Under the pieces are notes generated by a model. That model saw nothing but the letters and a program-made list of their open reading frames with translations. It was not told where the DNA came from and searched no databases. This document shows positions 20,700 to 31,202 of a stretch of DNA of 64,000 bases, piece after piece. Location of the stretch: contig NW_026706250.1 in NCBI RefSeq assembly GCF_029867415.1, positions 36,705 to 100,704 on the forward strand, in the 5' to 3' direction. Position 1 is the stretch's first letter. Each line of letters opens with the position of its first letter. The position numbers and the translations under genes are program-made. The stretch comes from Vicia villosa. Taxonomy: Eukaryota; Streptophyta; Magnoliopsida; Fabales; Fabaceae.

Positions 20700-20842
20700 C
20701 TAAGTTGAAAACCCGAAAGGGCGGCTTAGGCAAAAAGGAGCGTCTCGGTGGATTGAAAACCCGAAAGGGCGGTCCAGGCAAAAATTAGAGACATAAACAG
20801 AATAAAATACCCGGTGGACTGAAAACCCGAAAGGGCGGTCCA
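20700..20842 (+). other. Three tandem stem-loops after the pol stop (Ogre-2)
   Basis: Starts 21 nt after the pol stop. Units: 20700-20729 (CTAAGTTG/CGGCTTAG), 20749-20776 (TGGATTG/CGGTCCA) and 20815-20842 (TGGACTG/CGGTCCA). Each has a one-sided AAAA bulge and an inner CCC-GAAA-GGG hairpin with a GNRA-type loop, and is followed by a GGCAAAA motif. The same set stands at the same distance after the pol of Ogre-3, with changed but still paired stems. Confidence 0.85.
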
Positions 20843-21840
20843 GGCAAAAGTTAGGGATTCATGGCAAGTAACTACATCAGACAAGACTTGATCATCAGCA
20901 GTCATCTGTTTATCATGAGAAGTTTAACACATTTCAATGGAAGCCTTTGCTCAGGAAATCCAAGTTGAGAGAGAGGATAGGGTCATTACCTTTCAGTGTA
21001 CCTTTTCCACAAATTACCACTTTCCAAACTTTGTAATAATCCATGGGGTCTTGCCTTTTGCAGGCTACCATTCTATTAAAAAAAGTTTGAGCCTTTACCC
21101 TTTATTGGCAATCTTATTTCTTTCATATCTCTCAAAATGTCATTTATTGTTGATAGTAATTTTTGAAACAAAAAGAAAATTGATCTCAACAAAATCTTTT
21201 TTGAAAAATATAAAAGAAGTTTTGTTTTGATTCATGAGTGCATATATTCATATGCAAAAGAAGAGGAATGTGTTCCATTCAATGCACCTTTGGCCTGGTT
21301 CGAATATGATGTAGAACTCAGTTATTTTTGTTCTCTCAGCTCCAATGTTCCCTCAGTGTTGGGTAGCATTTATTCTGAAGCCATCAAAAGTTTGTTATAG
21401 CGGTTTCTGCTCTGGTGTTCAGCTTGAGACATGCTTGATTATGTTATCTTCGTACTCCATCTCTTGAGTTAAATCTTGTGTTAAGTTTTGGCAGCATATG
21501 CATCATTAACATGCATCAAAAACAGTCATGCATTCACATTTGCTATCATGAAGTTTACTGTCAAACAGATCGCTCTTTCATTTAGAGTGTCTTAAGCAGA
21601 AAAAGCTCACTTTCCTTGAAAATCCCCACTGAATTTGTTTCTCTGTGGATAATTTGTTTCAGTTGTTCTGTTCAGATGTCTGCGAACAGAAGACTAGTGA
21701 GTTTCTCTCTCACTTAGTCCAGTCTTTTGGGCAGTTTCTTTCCATTTGGTCATGGATTGAATTTTGGCTGCTGGACGATGAATATTGATATTATGCATTT
21801 GTGTTTGCATCCTCAAATCATTGAAAAAATATTATTGATT
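20843..21840 (+). other. Unique part of the Ogre-2 3' UTR
   Basis: Non-coding, A/T-rich, no gene recognised. It has weak similarity in layout to 37940-38690 of Ogre-3 (shared 'GGCAAGTAACT' start and a 'TTTCC..AATTACCA' stretch). Confidence 0.6.
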
Positions 21841-23345
21841 GCTCTTCACCGTCATTGGTACAAAGGGGCATTTCTTCATATCATCACTGGAACGATGGTA
21901 TATTTTATCGTCAGTGGTACGTCGATGTATTTCTCTTTTCTACCTCTAGTGGAACGTTGGTAGCTCACCTTCAGTGGAACGTTGGTGTATCTTGTATATT
22001 GTTTCATCGTCAGTGGTACGTCGATGTATTTCTCTTTTCTACCTCCAGTGGAACGTTGGTAGCTCACCTTCAGTGGAACGATGGTGTATCTTGTATATTG
22101 TTTCATCGTCAGTGGTACGTCGATGTATTTCTCTTTTCTACCTCCAGTGGAACGTTGGTAGCTCACCTTCAGTGGAACGATGGTGTATCTTGTATATTGT
22201 TTCATCGTTAGTGGTACGTCGATGTATTTCACTTTTCTACCTCCAGTGGAACGTTGGTAGTTCACCTTCAGTGGAACATTGGTGTATGTTACTTTATCTT
22301 CATCGTCAGTGGTACGTCGATGTATTTCTCTTTTCTACCTCCAGTGGAACGTTGGTAGCTCACCTTCAGTGGAACGATGGTGTATCTTGTATATTGTTTC
22401 ATCGTCAGTGGTACGTCGATGTATTTCTCTTTTCTACCTCCAGTGGAACGTTGGTAGCTCACCTCCAGTGGAACGTTGGTAGTTCACCTTCAGTGGAATG
22501 ATGGTGTATCTTGTATATTGTTTCATCGTCAGTGGTACGTCGATGTATTTCTCTTTTCTACCTCCAGTGGAACGTTGGTAGTTCACCTTCAGTGGAATGT
22601 TGGTGTATGTTATTTTATCTTCATCGTCAGTGGTACGTCGATGTATTTCTCTTTTCTACCTCCAGTGGAACGTTGGTAGCTCACCTTCAGTGGAACGATG
22701 GTGTATCTTGTTATCTTGTTTCATCGTCAGTGGTACGTCGATGTATTTCTCTTTTCTACCTCCAGTGGAACGTTGGTAGCTCACCTTCAGTGGAACGATG
22801 GTGTATTTGGTTATCTTCATCGTCAATGGCACGGCGATATATCTCTTTTCTACCTCCAGTGGAACGTTGGTAGTTCACCTTCAGTGGAACGATGGTGTAT
22901 CTTGTATATTGTTTCATCATCAGTGGTACGTCGATGTATTTCTCTTTTCTACCTCCAGTGGAATGTTGGTAGTTCACCTTCAGTGGAACGTTGGTGTATG
23001 TTATTTTATCTTCATCGTCAGTGGTACGTCGATGTATTTCTCTTTTCTACCTCCAGTGGAACGTTGGTAACTCACCTTCAGTGGAATGATGGTGTATCTT
23101 GTTATCTTGTTTCATCGTCAGTGGTACGTCGATGTATTTCTCTTTTCTACCTCCAGTGGAACGTTTGTAGCTCACCTTCAGTGGAACGATGGTGTATTTG
23201 GTTATCTTCATCGTCAATGGCACGACGATATATCTCTTTTCTACCTCCAGTGGAACGTTGGTAGTTCACCTTCAGTGGAACGTTGGTGTATGTTATTTTA
23301 TCTTCATCGTCAGTGGTACGTCGATGCATTTTTATCATCAGTGGA
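21841..23345 (+). repeat. ~99-bp satellite in the Ogre-2 3' UTR (about 14 units)
   Basis: Period about 99 bp, seen from the recurring TCAGTGGTACGTCGATG at about 21910, 22009, 22108, 22207, 22304 and onward. Each unit holds three sub-repeats with a CAGTGG(A/T)ACG core and different arms: CATCG/CGATG, CTACC/GGTAG, CACC/GGTG. Some units are shortened or carry the variant TCAATGGCACG. Because the unit has few stops it creates long open frames on both strands; these are not genes. Satellite-like 3' UTRs are known for Ogre elements and can seed free satellites. Confidence 0.93.
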
Positions 23346-23740
23346 ACGATGGTGTGTTCTCTGTTAATGAAAGACGGGTATTCTGATTCTCTAGTGAAAG
23401 GTGATATACTTTCTCATCCCCAGTGAAAGAGTATGCATATCTTATGATTCCCCAGTGAAAAAGGATGCATATTTTCTCATCCCTAGTGAAAGAGGATGCC
23501 CCCTTTTCTCACCCTAGTGAAAGGTGATGCTTTAACTTCTCTGGTGCGAAATGTTTTCCCCAGTGAAGTTTCTTTTCCCAGCAAAGTTTTGTTTCTCCAA
23601 CAAAGTCTTGTTTCCCCATTGGAGTTCTTCCCACAAGACATGTGCTTTCCCCAGTGGAGTTCTTTTTCTCCCCAATGTTATTTCTTCATCATATACATTC
23701 ATTAAAAATTGCATTGCATCTTAGGTTCAAAAATTGCGTG
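23346..23740 (+). repeat. Degenerate CCCCAGTGAAAG-type repeats, Ogre-2 3' UTR
   Basis: About ten loose copies of a 30-40 bp motif built on CCCAGTGAAAG or CCCAGTGGAG, T/C-rich between them. No coding content. Confidence 0.7.
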
Positions 23741-23747
23741 TTTTATA

Positions 23748-23829
23748 TATTTAAGTCTCTTCAATCTCCTCAAAACAAAGATTTTCAATCATCGTATTTC
23801 CGGATCAAAGAAACTTAAATAGGGGCATC
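23748..23829 (+). promoter_or_regulatory. Polypurine tract with flanking inverted repeat (Ogre-2)
   Basis: AAATAGGGGCATC ends at 23829. Arms 23748-23761 and 23808-23821 pair over 14 bp with a single C/A mismatch, loop of 46 nt. Confidence 0.82.
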
Positions 23830-24086
23830 TGTCATACCCCAAATTTTGACCCTAAGATCATACATCAATTGCATTCAATCATCAATCAAAAGCACCATTG
23901 TGAGGCTTTGTCTTTGATACTGTGATTATCTCTGAGGGGAATCATCAAGCACTTTTAGATTTTTATTTGTTTAGTGCTAACCAAAAATCAAAAAAATATG
24001 TGTTTTGTCCCTTTTGTTTATATTTTACAGGTGAAAGATCGGGCAAAAGTCAAAACAGTGCAAGAAAACAATTTTTGAAAATTTGA

Positions 24087-24137
24087 AGGTGGAAATCGAT
24101 TTACCCCTGTGGGAAATCGATTTCCTGTGCGCAAAAT
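24087..24137. repeat. Palindrome GGAAATCGATTTCC, upstream pair
   Basis: Two copies (one diverged to AAATCGATTTACC) about 210 bp upstream of the TATA box, followed by TGTGCGC. Confidence 0.75.
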
Positions 24138-24346
24138 TCAAAAAAATATAAGGAGGGAAGCTTGACATCATTTTGGCACCTTTTATTTGATCATTTTACC
24201 AATTTTCCACCTAATCAAAATTAACTCCTTCATTAAACCCACTTAAACATCATTTTACCATTTAAATCCCACTTTAATTACCAATTAACCACAAATTAAT
24301 TACCAAACACAAAAAGACCAATTTGCCACTACTCTTGCTCCAATTC

Positions 24347-24354
24347 TATAAATA
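24347..24354 (+). promoter_or_regulatory. LTR TATA box (Ogre-2)
   Basis: TATAAATA in CTATAAATAGAGACC, 517 bp into the LTR; same context (TATAAATAGAGGCC) in Ogre-3. Confidence 0.75.
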
Positions 24355-24802
24355 GAGACCTCTACTCTCTCATTTCTCAAGCTTTGAGAGCCAACAAACC
24401 CCTTGCAATTTCTCTCCTCATCCCTACCCAATTCACCAAAGCTCTTTGTTCTTTCATAAAGTTTGTGAGTCACACCTTGAACCTCACAAACTTTGAGCTA
24501 AGCCACCTTTCATTTCACTCTTTTTTCTTCAATTGTTGAGAGATCAAGATTTGTGTTGGTGATTGTTGAAGTGGATCTAAGTTTTGTTCAAGAATTGGTA
24601 ATTTTAATCATCCTTTTCCATCTACCATAATGTGATTCTTTGTTGTTTGTATTCAATGCATCTTTGATGCTATATTGGTCCTATTTGATGGTGATTTGAT
24701 GGAAAATTCGTGCTCCAATGGATATGTGATCATAAGGTGTTTGTATGTTTGCCTAAATCAAGTTTCAAAGTTCATAATGCTATTTTTTTGAAAACTGTGC
24801 GC

Positions 24803-24913
24803 AGGAAATCGATTTCCTACAGAAGGAAATCGATTTCCACTCTATTTTTTGCGCCAGATCTGAATTCTGCAGGCAGGAAATCGATTTCCTACAGAGGTAA
24901 ATCGATTTCCAGT
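24803..24913. repeat. Palindrome GGAAATCGATTTCC, downstream group of four
   Basis: Four copies arranged as two close pairs, 450-560 bp downstream of the TATA box. The first pair is again next to TGTGCGC. Confidence 0.78.
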
Positions 24914-26667
24914 GAGGCAGAATGCTTGTTTTTGCTATTTTTGACTTGTTTTTGGTTCTAACTCTTCTTCTACTCCATTCTTTTGATATTTTCTTTGAAT
25001 CACAAACTAGAGGCCTAATTTCTCTCTAATTTCAATGGACTTAGGGCGTCGATAGGATGAGAATCCAAATCCGCAAAATTATGTGATTGAAATTATGGAT
25101 GAAAGGAGCTTTTAATGTGGTTCCATCTTTTGTTTCTCTTTATTTTGATCGATGAAAGTCTTAATACTTTGAGAATTCTTATGGATTCTTAGTAAAGACT
25201 AGATCGCTCACCATTTTTCTTTTCGTGCGGTATTGCTTTCGGAGAATGATCTACATATCATTCCTCTCACATGCATTAGCACATAAAGTTTTGACCGGCC
25301 TCGTTGTAGGGTGATTTCTACATAAATCACTTGCCGATCTGCTTAACATAGCGCAATATTTCGTGTCCCGAATCAAAAAGATCAAACATGGAAGAGAATT
25401 GTATGCGGTTGATTTAAGACTTATGAAGGTTTATCGTGTAGTCGCTATGATTTTATCAAGCTTCTGATAAATGTTCATTGAATTTAAATCCGAGTACATC
25501 CTTCACTCACCATCGATCTTTATTACTAACTTTGATAACATACTTGACAAGTTTCAAGATGGTTATCTTTAACATCTAACAATTGACTTTAATTTTCGCA
25601 CTTTATTATACCGCTCTTTATATTTCTCGCTTTATCGCTTTATTTTATCATTTCATCATATTTACATTCCGCTATTTTCTCTTTGTCCATTTGGACATAT
25701 GTTTATGTTTTCGCCATTTTCTCTTTGTCCACTTGGACCATACTTTACTTTTATGCTAAAACACTAATAATAACAAAAATCTAAAAAATACTTAAGGCTC
25801 TCTTTTGGACTATTGGTTACTATCCCTAGCATTTTGGAGATTCGGACTTATGGACTTAGCGCCTCTGGACCCTTATTCTGTTAATTACTCTGCTGTTATT
25901 CTGTCTGTCTGGCATTGGATTGTTGTCTGTTTATGTGTGCAGGTATTTCTTTGAAAGCCCTTGATGATTAATTCCAAGGCATTGATATAAGGATTTTACC
26001 CGAAAACAGCCGTTACTCTGCCCGATTTTCGCCAGAATTTTAATGTGCTTAATGCAAAGTGGTGCTAAGATAATAAATTCATCTGGATCCCCAAGTAATA
26101 ATGTTGGTTTAGTATTGATATTCCAAAGGATGGGAAATTTACCTTGACTCACAATGTCAAGTGTTGGCTTCTTATTTCGGTTAGACCGTTTCTTTCCTTA
26201 GCTTTTATTTTACGCAATAGGATAGCCTCTTCATCTCCTCCCATTCTTAAATTTTCAAAATCTTCTCCCTTTTTCAAAAACCTTCTTATGTTTGCAATCT
26301 TTTCAAAACCTTTTTCTTAAAAAATATCTTTTGCCTTCAATGGCCTTTTTCTTCAAAAAGTTTAGACACCGTTAATTGTCGAAACGAGTGGTTATACCCC
26401 ACGATTTTGAAATTGATTGATATAATGAGATCTTTTCCGCGTGAGAGAGCTAGTGGCATACTCGTAGATTTTATCCGAGTTGGAGCCCTTCTTTCATTTG
26501 CGATGCAAAGAACTCGTTTGTTCTCATGCTCAAGATCAATGGCTGAGTATTTCTCTCCAACGACGATAAAGTGTTTATTCGATTTAAAAAATGTTTTCCC
26601 TTTAAGCGGAACTACATTAGCTCTGACTTCTCCATTGCACCGAGGAGGTATGTAGGCACAAGACTTA

Positions 26668-27139
26668 GAGCTCGTTTGGCCTAGCTTTTTATCTACTTAT
26701 CTTCTCCTTATAAGGAGATGGAGGGCCAAACACATTTTTTATAAAGCTCTTATGAAAAAAAGTAGCTTTTTTTTAAAGGTAAAAAATTGAATAAAATGAG
26801 CTTGTAAAAAATTCGTTGAAACTAACTTTTTTGGAGCTTAAAACATGTGGTCGCGGTTCGAATCCCGATGAAAACATTTTCTTTTAAAAAAAATGGCACT
26901 TATGCAGTAGACGTATGTTTTTCAATTTTTTTTCTATGGTACATAACATCTAGAGTTATGTTTTATTTATTTATTTTATCTTGTTTACATCATTTTTGTA
27001 GATATTAGTATTGTCCAACTTTTATTTGTTTTGTATATTATATCTTATTTTATTGTATAATAATTTTCAATAATAATATTATTAATTTTTTATACTATAC
27101 ACTAAATTATATAGGTTAATACAACAATTAATCAATACG

Positions 27140-27212
<73 letters not shown>

Positions 27213-27331
27213 TTTAAAGCTTAAAAAATAATCATAACCAAACAACTTTAACTTTATTTTAAAAGCTCTTATTTTTAACTTTAACTTAAAAGTAACTTTT
27301 AAGACATAAAAAAGTTGGGCCAAACGAAGTC
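26668..27331. mobile_element. Harbinger/Tourist-like non-autonomous DNA element (MITE)
   Basis: Terminal inverted repeats GAGCTCGTTTGGCC (left) and, reverse-complemented from the right, GACTTCGTTTGGCC, flanked by a 3-bp TTA duplication (26665-26667 and 27332-27334). TTA target sites and such ends are typical of PIF/Harbinger. Removing it joins GTAGGCACAAGACTTA to ATGTCTTGCCGAGC, which matches the unbroken Ogre-1 LTR at 3246-3280. It has no transposase ORF, is A/T-rich, and contains a (TA)n tract. The string GCGGTTCGAATCCCG (~26854) resembles a tRNA B box. Confidence 0.85.
27142..27206. repeat. (TA)n microsatellite inside the Harbinger-like element
   Basis: About 32 TA units; the Ile/Tyr-rich open frame here is an artefact. 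Confidence 0.95.
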
Positions 27332-27412
27332 TTAATGTCTTGCCGAGCTTATTTTAAAAATAAAACAAACCGTTTTTTAGCACACACACAACACAGATTT
27401 TCAAAAAGGTTC

Positions 27413-27456
27413 CTGTGGAGTATCACAGATATGAGGGGTGCTTTAAACCTTCCCCT
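27413..27456 (+). other. Stem-loop pair near the 3' end of LTR 2
   Basis: CTGTGG/TCACAG around AGTA (27413-27428, one G-T pair) then a GGGGT...ACC/CCCC fold (27435-27455). Counterpart of 3416 and 46306. Confidence 0.7.
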
Positions 27457-29818
27457 TGTATAATCAACACCCGAACCTGAGTTCTCTTCTTTGTTTTAAA
27501 AAAAACAAAACTTTGGGTTTTTCGTTCTTTTCCCTTTTCCTTTGAAAAAGTAAAGCGCGGTGGCGATTTCAAACGGAATATTGATTCGAGTCAATCCCAT
27601 GGCTTCGATATCAGATTTTCCCCGCTACACTGTGAAGACTGAATTCCGTAGTCAATTCTTGTGTTCTTGTATTTCAATTTCTCTGTTGTGCCTGTGTTTT
27701 GATTTATGTTTTTGCATAGTCTGCACTTGTGCGTTTATGCTGTTGCGTGATTTTTCTGGTTTATACGATTCTGCACTGTTGTGTGATTAAATGTTTCTGG
27801 TTTACTAAATAATTCCCGGTACTGGTTTAATGCATTTCTTATTTATGCATTTTTGGTCCGTGTGCGTTTCTTTACAATTGCATTGTGCACGCCGCATTTC
27901 TGGTTGTGCATAATCTGTTTCATGCCGTGCGCGTAATATTACAGTTTTATGTTTCATGCCGTGCGCGTAAGCTTACAGTTTTGAATAGTGTTACAGTTTT
28001 GAATAATATTACATTTATTTTCTTATGGTAAAGTCTTCAATATTCTGTCTGGGGTAGGTTTTTTTCCATTTGTACCCTCTAAATTAATTATTTGTAAGAT
28101 CATATTCCAAAACCTGTAATTTGAATATTTCAAAAAGTAATTTATAGTTTGCAGACGTTAAATGGATATAAAATTTTGAGATATATTATTAGAAATTTTG
28201 AATTGATATGAGTAAAAATTACTCCTGGACAATGGATTTCTAAGGGATTAGACAACAAAAATTTCCTCTATTTTATCTTAGTACATGTTAAAGTTTTTTT
28301 CCTACACAAGTAACTAGCAGAAATTGATTTCCATTAATGTGAACTTTTATTCATTTGGATTTTATTATCTCTCTTATGTATTTATTTTAACTTTTATTTT
28401 TATTAACTCCACTCATAATTTTGACCTCTTTGAAATATCTATTTAAAGACTCTCAATATCTTAGTTCTTCTTAGCTTACTTATTAACTTGAGCAACAAAG
28501 TATTTGTGAATATCATCCTTTAAAATCATTCATCTATATCTAACTTAACCAGTGAATTCAGATTAATTAGAGCATTCTTTTGAAAGTGCTTTATTATTTT
28601 GAATGAATGGTACTAGACACCCGAATTGTGTTAGAGAAATAATTTATGATAACTTTATTAATATGATTTCAACTAAATTCATATATTTTTGAACATCCTT
28701 ATTCAAAATAAAAATTAAATTAGTTTATTTTTTAAAAAATAAATTTAGAAAAAAAATGTTTGTAGAAAGTTTTCTTTTCTTTCTGAAAAAAAAGTAATAA
28801 ATTTTTTTGTTTAAAACAATATATTTTCTGAAAATAAAAAAAAAAAGTTATATTTTTGAGAAAATATAATTTTTTACTTTTTGGAGAAAAAAATGTTCCA
28901 AAAAAAGTCAATTTTTTTGGAAAATAAAAAATCCAAAATTTTTTCAAAAAACAAGAAATATGCTTTTTTTAAAAAGATGTTTTTTTCCTAACAATAAAAT
29001 AAAAAATTCTTGATAAATATTATTAAAAGAAAAATTAAATCACAACTAATTATAAAATTGGTTGTGAATATAACAGTTTTAAAATTATGACAATTGATTT
29101 TAATAACCGATTATAATATAATTATAATTATATATGGTTATGGATTAGTAATGTGAATTAACGATGTATCCATACATATTTCCAATTTTTAAGAAATTTA
29201 AAAAAGATTGTGATAAAGGAACAAAGCTTGCAAACTTTTCAACTTGTGATTTTCAATGTAATTTCACCATATAATTGATTGTGAGAAAGGTCTAGAAAAA
29301 TAAGGTTAAGTTCTGTTAATTTAATTCATTATGAATGTAAAACTTAACTATTTACATGACGCATTTGAATTATTACTAATTAATAATTATCATTAGAAAC
29401 AAATATTGTACTATTTTAGCTTAATAAATTTGCATTTTATGTTAAAATTCTTAACCCTAAAAAACTTCTTGCAAAGAAAAGGAAAAAGAGACCATACAAC
29501 TACTTCTACTTCTTCTTGAGAAAATAAATAAGGTTTAAATATGTTTTTGTTATCTATAAAATTATTAAAATTTATTTTTGGTCCTTATAAAACAATGATA
29601 TACGGTTTAACCGTGAAAATTTTGAAGTCATGTGCGGTAGCCCGCCTTGCACGTCCTCAAAGACGGTCTTGCGTGTAGTTTTGTTCCTGATATTAAATTA
29701 ATATGTACTTTTAAATGATTATTTTACATTAAGATTTCTCTCAATCTCAATCTCAACCGAAACCTTAGTTGTGTTATGCGCAACTTTATTTTCCTCTCTC
29801 TAAATGGGTTGAAATATG

Positions 29819-29935
29819 ATTTTTCATCTCACACTTTGACATCTCTTAAAATTCTTCACCTTAAATTTTATGCTATTAGAGAACTATTTTCTTATTCTCT
29901 CAATTTGCCATCATTAAGTGAATTGCATCTGCATG
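29819..29935 (+). pseudogene. F-box/LRR gene fragment, unit A
   Basis: About 117 bp that match the LRR part of the F-box genes (SSHTLTSLKILH, YSLNLPSLSELHLH). It ends abruptly at an LTR start (TGTCATACCCC). The 70-residue open frame around it (29776-29988) runs into the LTR and is not a gene. Copies recur in units B, C and D. Confidence 0.85.
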
Positions 29936-31202
29936 TGTCATACCCCAAAATTTGCCCATCATATTTATTCATATTTCAGTCCATCTGACTTTCAAATGCT
30001 CAAAGATACACAAGAAGGAAGCATACAGTCTCTCTCCTAAACAACAACCTCTAAACTAGGGTTTTGTATTTCTCAAAGTAAATTCAAGTTCTAAGACCTC
30101 AAATGGATCCCACGGCCTCTCATATGCTTCAAAGGGTCCTCATGCCAAGTTTCAAGCTCTGATTCGTAGGATTTGCTCAGTCAATTGCTCAAATGATCAA
30201 TGGGCGACTGGTTTGACCTAAAAGTCAACTGTGGTCAAAGTACAGTCAAAATTCCTGATTTTTTGTCAACATCCTCATTTTGAAGTATCATTCATCATTT
30301 GATCAAGGATTGATCATGATTCATCAAGAAAAGCTCTAAAATCATCAAAAACCTAAGTTTCTAAATTAGGGTTTTTTAAGGAGAAAGTCAACCCAACTTT
30401 GACCAGCCATAACTTTCACATGGAACATCATAAATTTTCCATCCAAAGCTCATTTTGAAGGAAATTGAATTCTCTACAAATTTGACTCTCACAAGCCAAG
30501 TCCAAAAATGCTTCATTTGGGAGATATGAGCCTAAACATTACAGGTCCTTATAGAAGTTCGCAAAAAGTTGTTTTTTTTTCAGGAGCCATATCATCAAGA
30601 TAAAATCTCCAAATGCAAAAAAACTTCCAAAGTGGCTTGTAGAAGATATCTTGGGCTTTCCAAAAAGTTTTAGAAAATCTCCATACCATAAAAATTGAAT
30701 GAGATATGAAGTTCACAAGTTGGCTAAAAATCAAGAAGGACATGAAACCCTAATTGCATAAATTTATGTTTTTGAACTATTGGGCCTAGATTTTGGACTT
30801 TAAACTCATCCATGGGCTAATTCAAGACCTTTAAGTCTATTATTTTATTTTTATGATTTTTTATTTATATTTATATGAATTTTTATTCATTTAAATGTTA
30901 AATAAATCAAATAAAATATAGAATAAATAGATTTTAAATCAAGGGATTTGTTTTCTAATCAATTTAAATCATTCAATGGGCTATAATAGGAGTTAAATCC
31001 ATGGAAACTTGATTGAGCAAGATTAGATTCAAATATAGCATGTTTTGCATGATTAAAAAATCAAATCTCCATCTCTTTCCAATTAAAGATTTGAGCCACT
31101 TTTGTTAACCTAATATGCTCCATATATATATCCGAGTCTGTTCAGAATAGAGGGACATTAAAATTGGAGGAGAAGGCCATGGCATTAGGGTTTCACTCTA
31201 AA
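29936..31202 (+). repeat. Ogre-like LTR fragment, unit A
   Basis: Starts TGTCATACCCCAAAATTTG directly in the F-box fragment, which is the LTR start of this superfamily. No internal region follows, so it is a solo or truncated LTR. It has a TATA-like run at ~31120. It is cut at 31202 by Ogre-3. Sequence is unlike the Ogre-3 LTR, so it is a different family. Confidence 0.72.

Larger units (their letters stand above)
11391..27629 (+). mobile_element. Ogre-2: Ogre-like Ty3/gypsy element, from leader to 3' LTR
   Basis: Order ORF1, gag, protease, intron, RT, RNase H, archaeal-type RNase H, integrase, satellite-rich 3' UTR, polypurine tract and 3.8-kb LTR. RT before integrase is the Ty3/gypsy order. 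An extra ORF before gag, a second RNase H and an intron before RT are marks of the Ogre branch of Tat. The 5' LTR and first part of the leader are upstream, cut off by the SIRE-like insertion at 11391. The right end joins the F-box array at 27630; expected target duplication CTGTG (27630-27634). Confidence 0.92.
23830..27629 (+). repeat. 3' LTR of Ogre-2 (3800 bp)
   Basis: TGTCATACCCC to CCGCTACA. Contains TATAAATA (24347-24354), two groups of the palindrome GGAAATCGATTTCC on either side of it, and a 664-bp Harbinger-like insertion (26668-27331). Without the insertion it is 3133 bp, close to the Ogre-1 LTR. Host array DNA starts at 27630. No gene. Confidence 0.88.
27630..31202 (+). repeat. 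F-box array, unit A (partial)
   Basis: Matches unit B 46764-50339 almost base for base. It starts where the Ogre-2 LTR ends and stops at the Ogre-3 truncation. It contains intergenic DNA (27630-28720, with small direct repeats CATGCCGTGCGCGTAA at ~27925 and ~27956), an A/T homopolymer-rich block (28720-29000), A/T-rich spacer to 29800, an F-box fragment and an LTR fragment. The ~2.8 kb with the F-box gene itself is absent. Confidence 0.92.

Noticed and set aside
21855..23386. Long overlapping open frames on both strands with repeated CISLFYLQWNVGSSPSVE-like protein
   Set aside because: They follow the 99-bp satellite in every frame free of stops; no domain, no start context, same on both strands.
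27132..27323. Ile/Tyr repeat proteins (also at 50825-51117 and 57416-57625)
   Set aside because: Translations of (TA)n microsatellites.
26668..27331. Autonomous Harbinger transposon
   Set aside because: Only 664 bp, no transposase or Myb-like ORF; non-autonomous at best.
28732..28947. Minus-strand frame MKKFWIFYFPKK, present in all four array units
   Set aside because: Lies in an A/T homopolymer block; its recurrence only reflects the tandem duplication, and it shifts frame between copies.
30549..30743. Minus-strand frame MSFLIFSQLVNFIS recurring in units A-D
   Set aside because: Sits inside the LTR fragment; conserved only because the units are recent copies.
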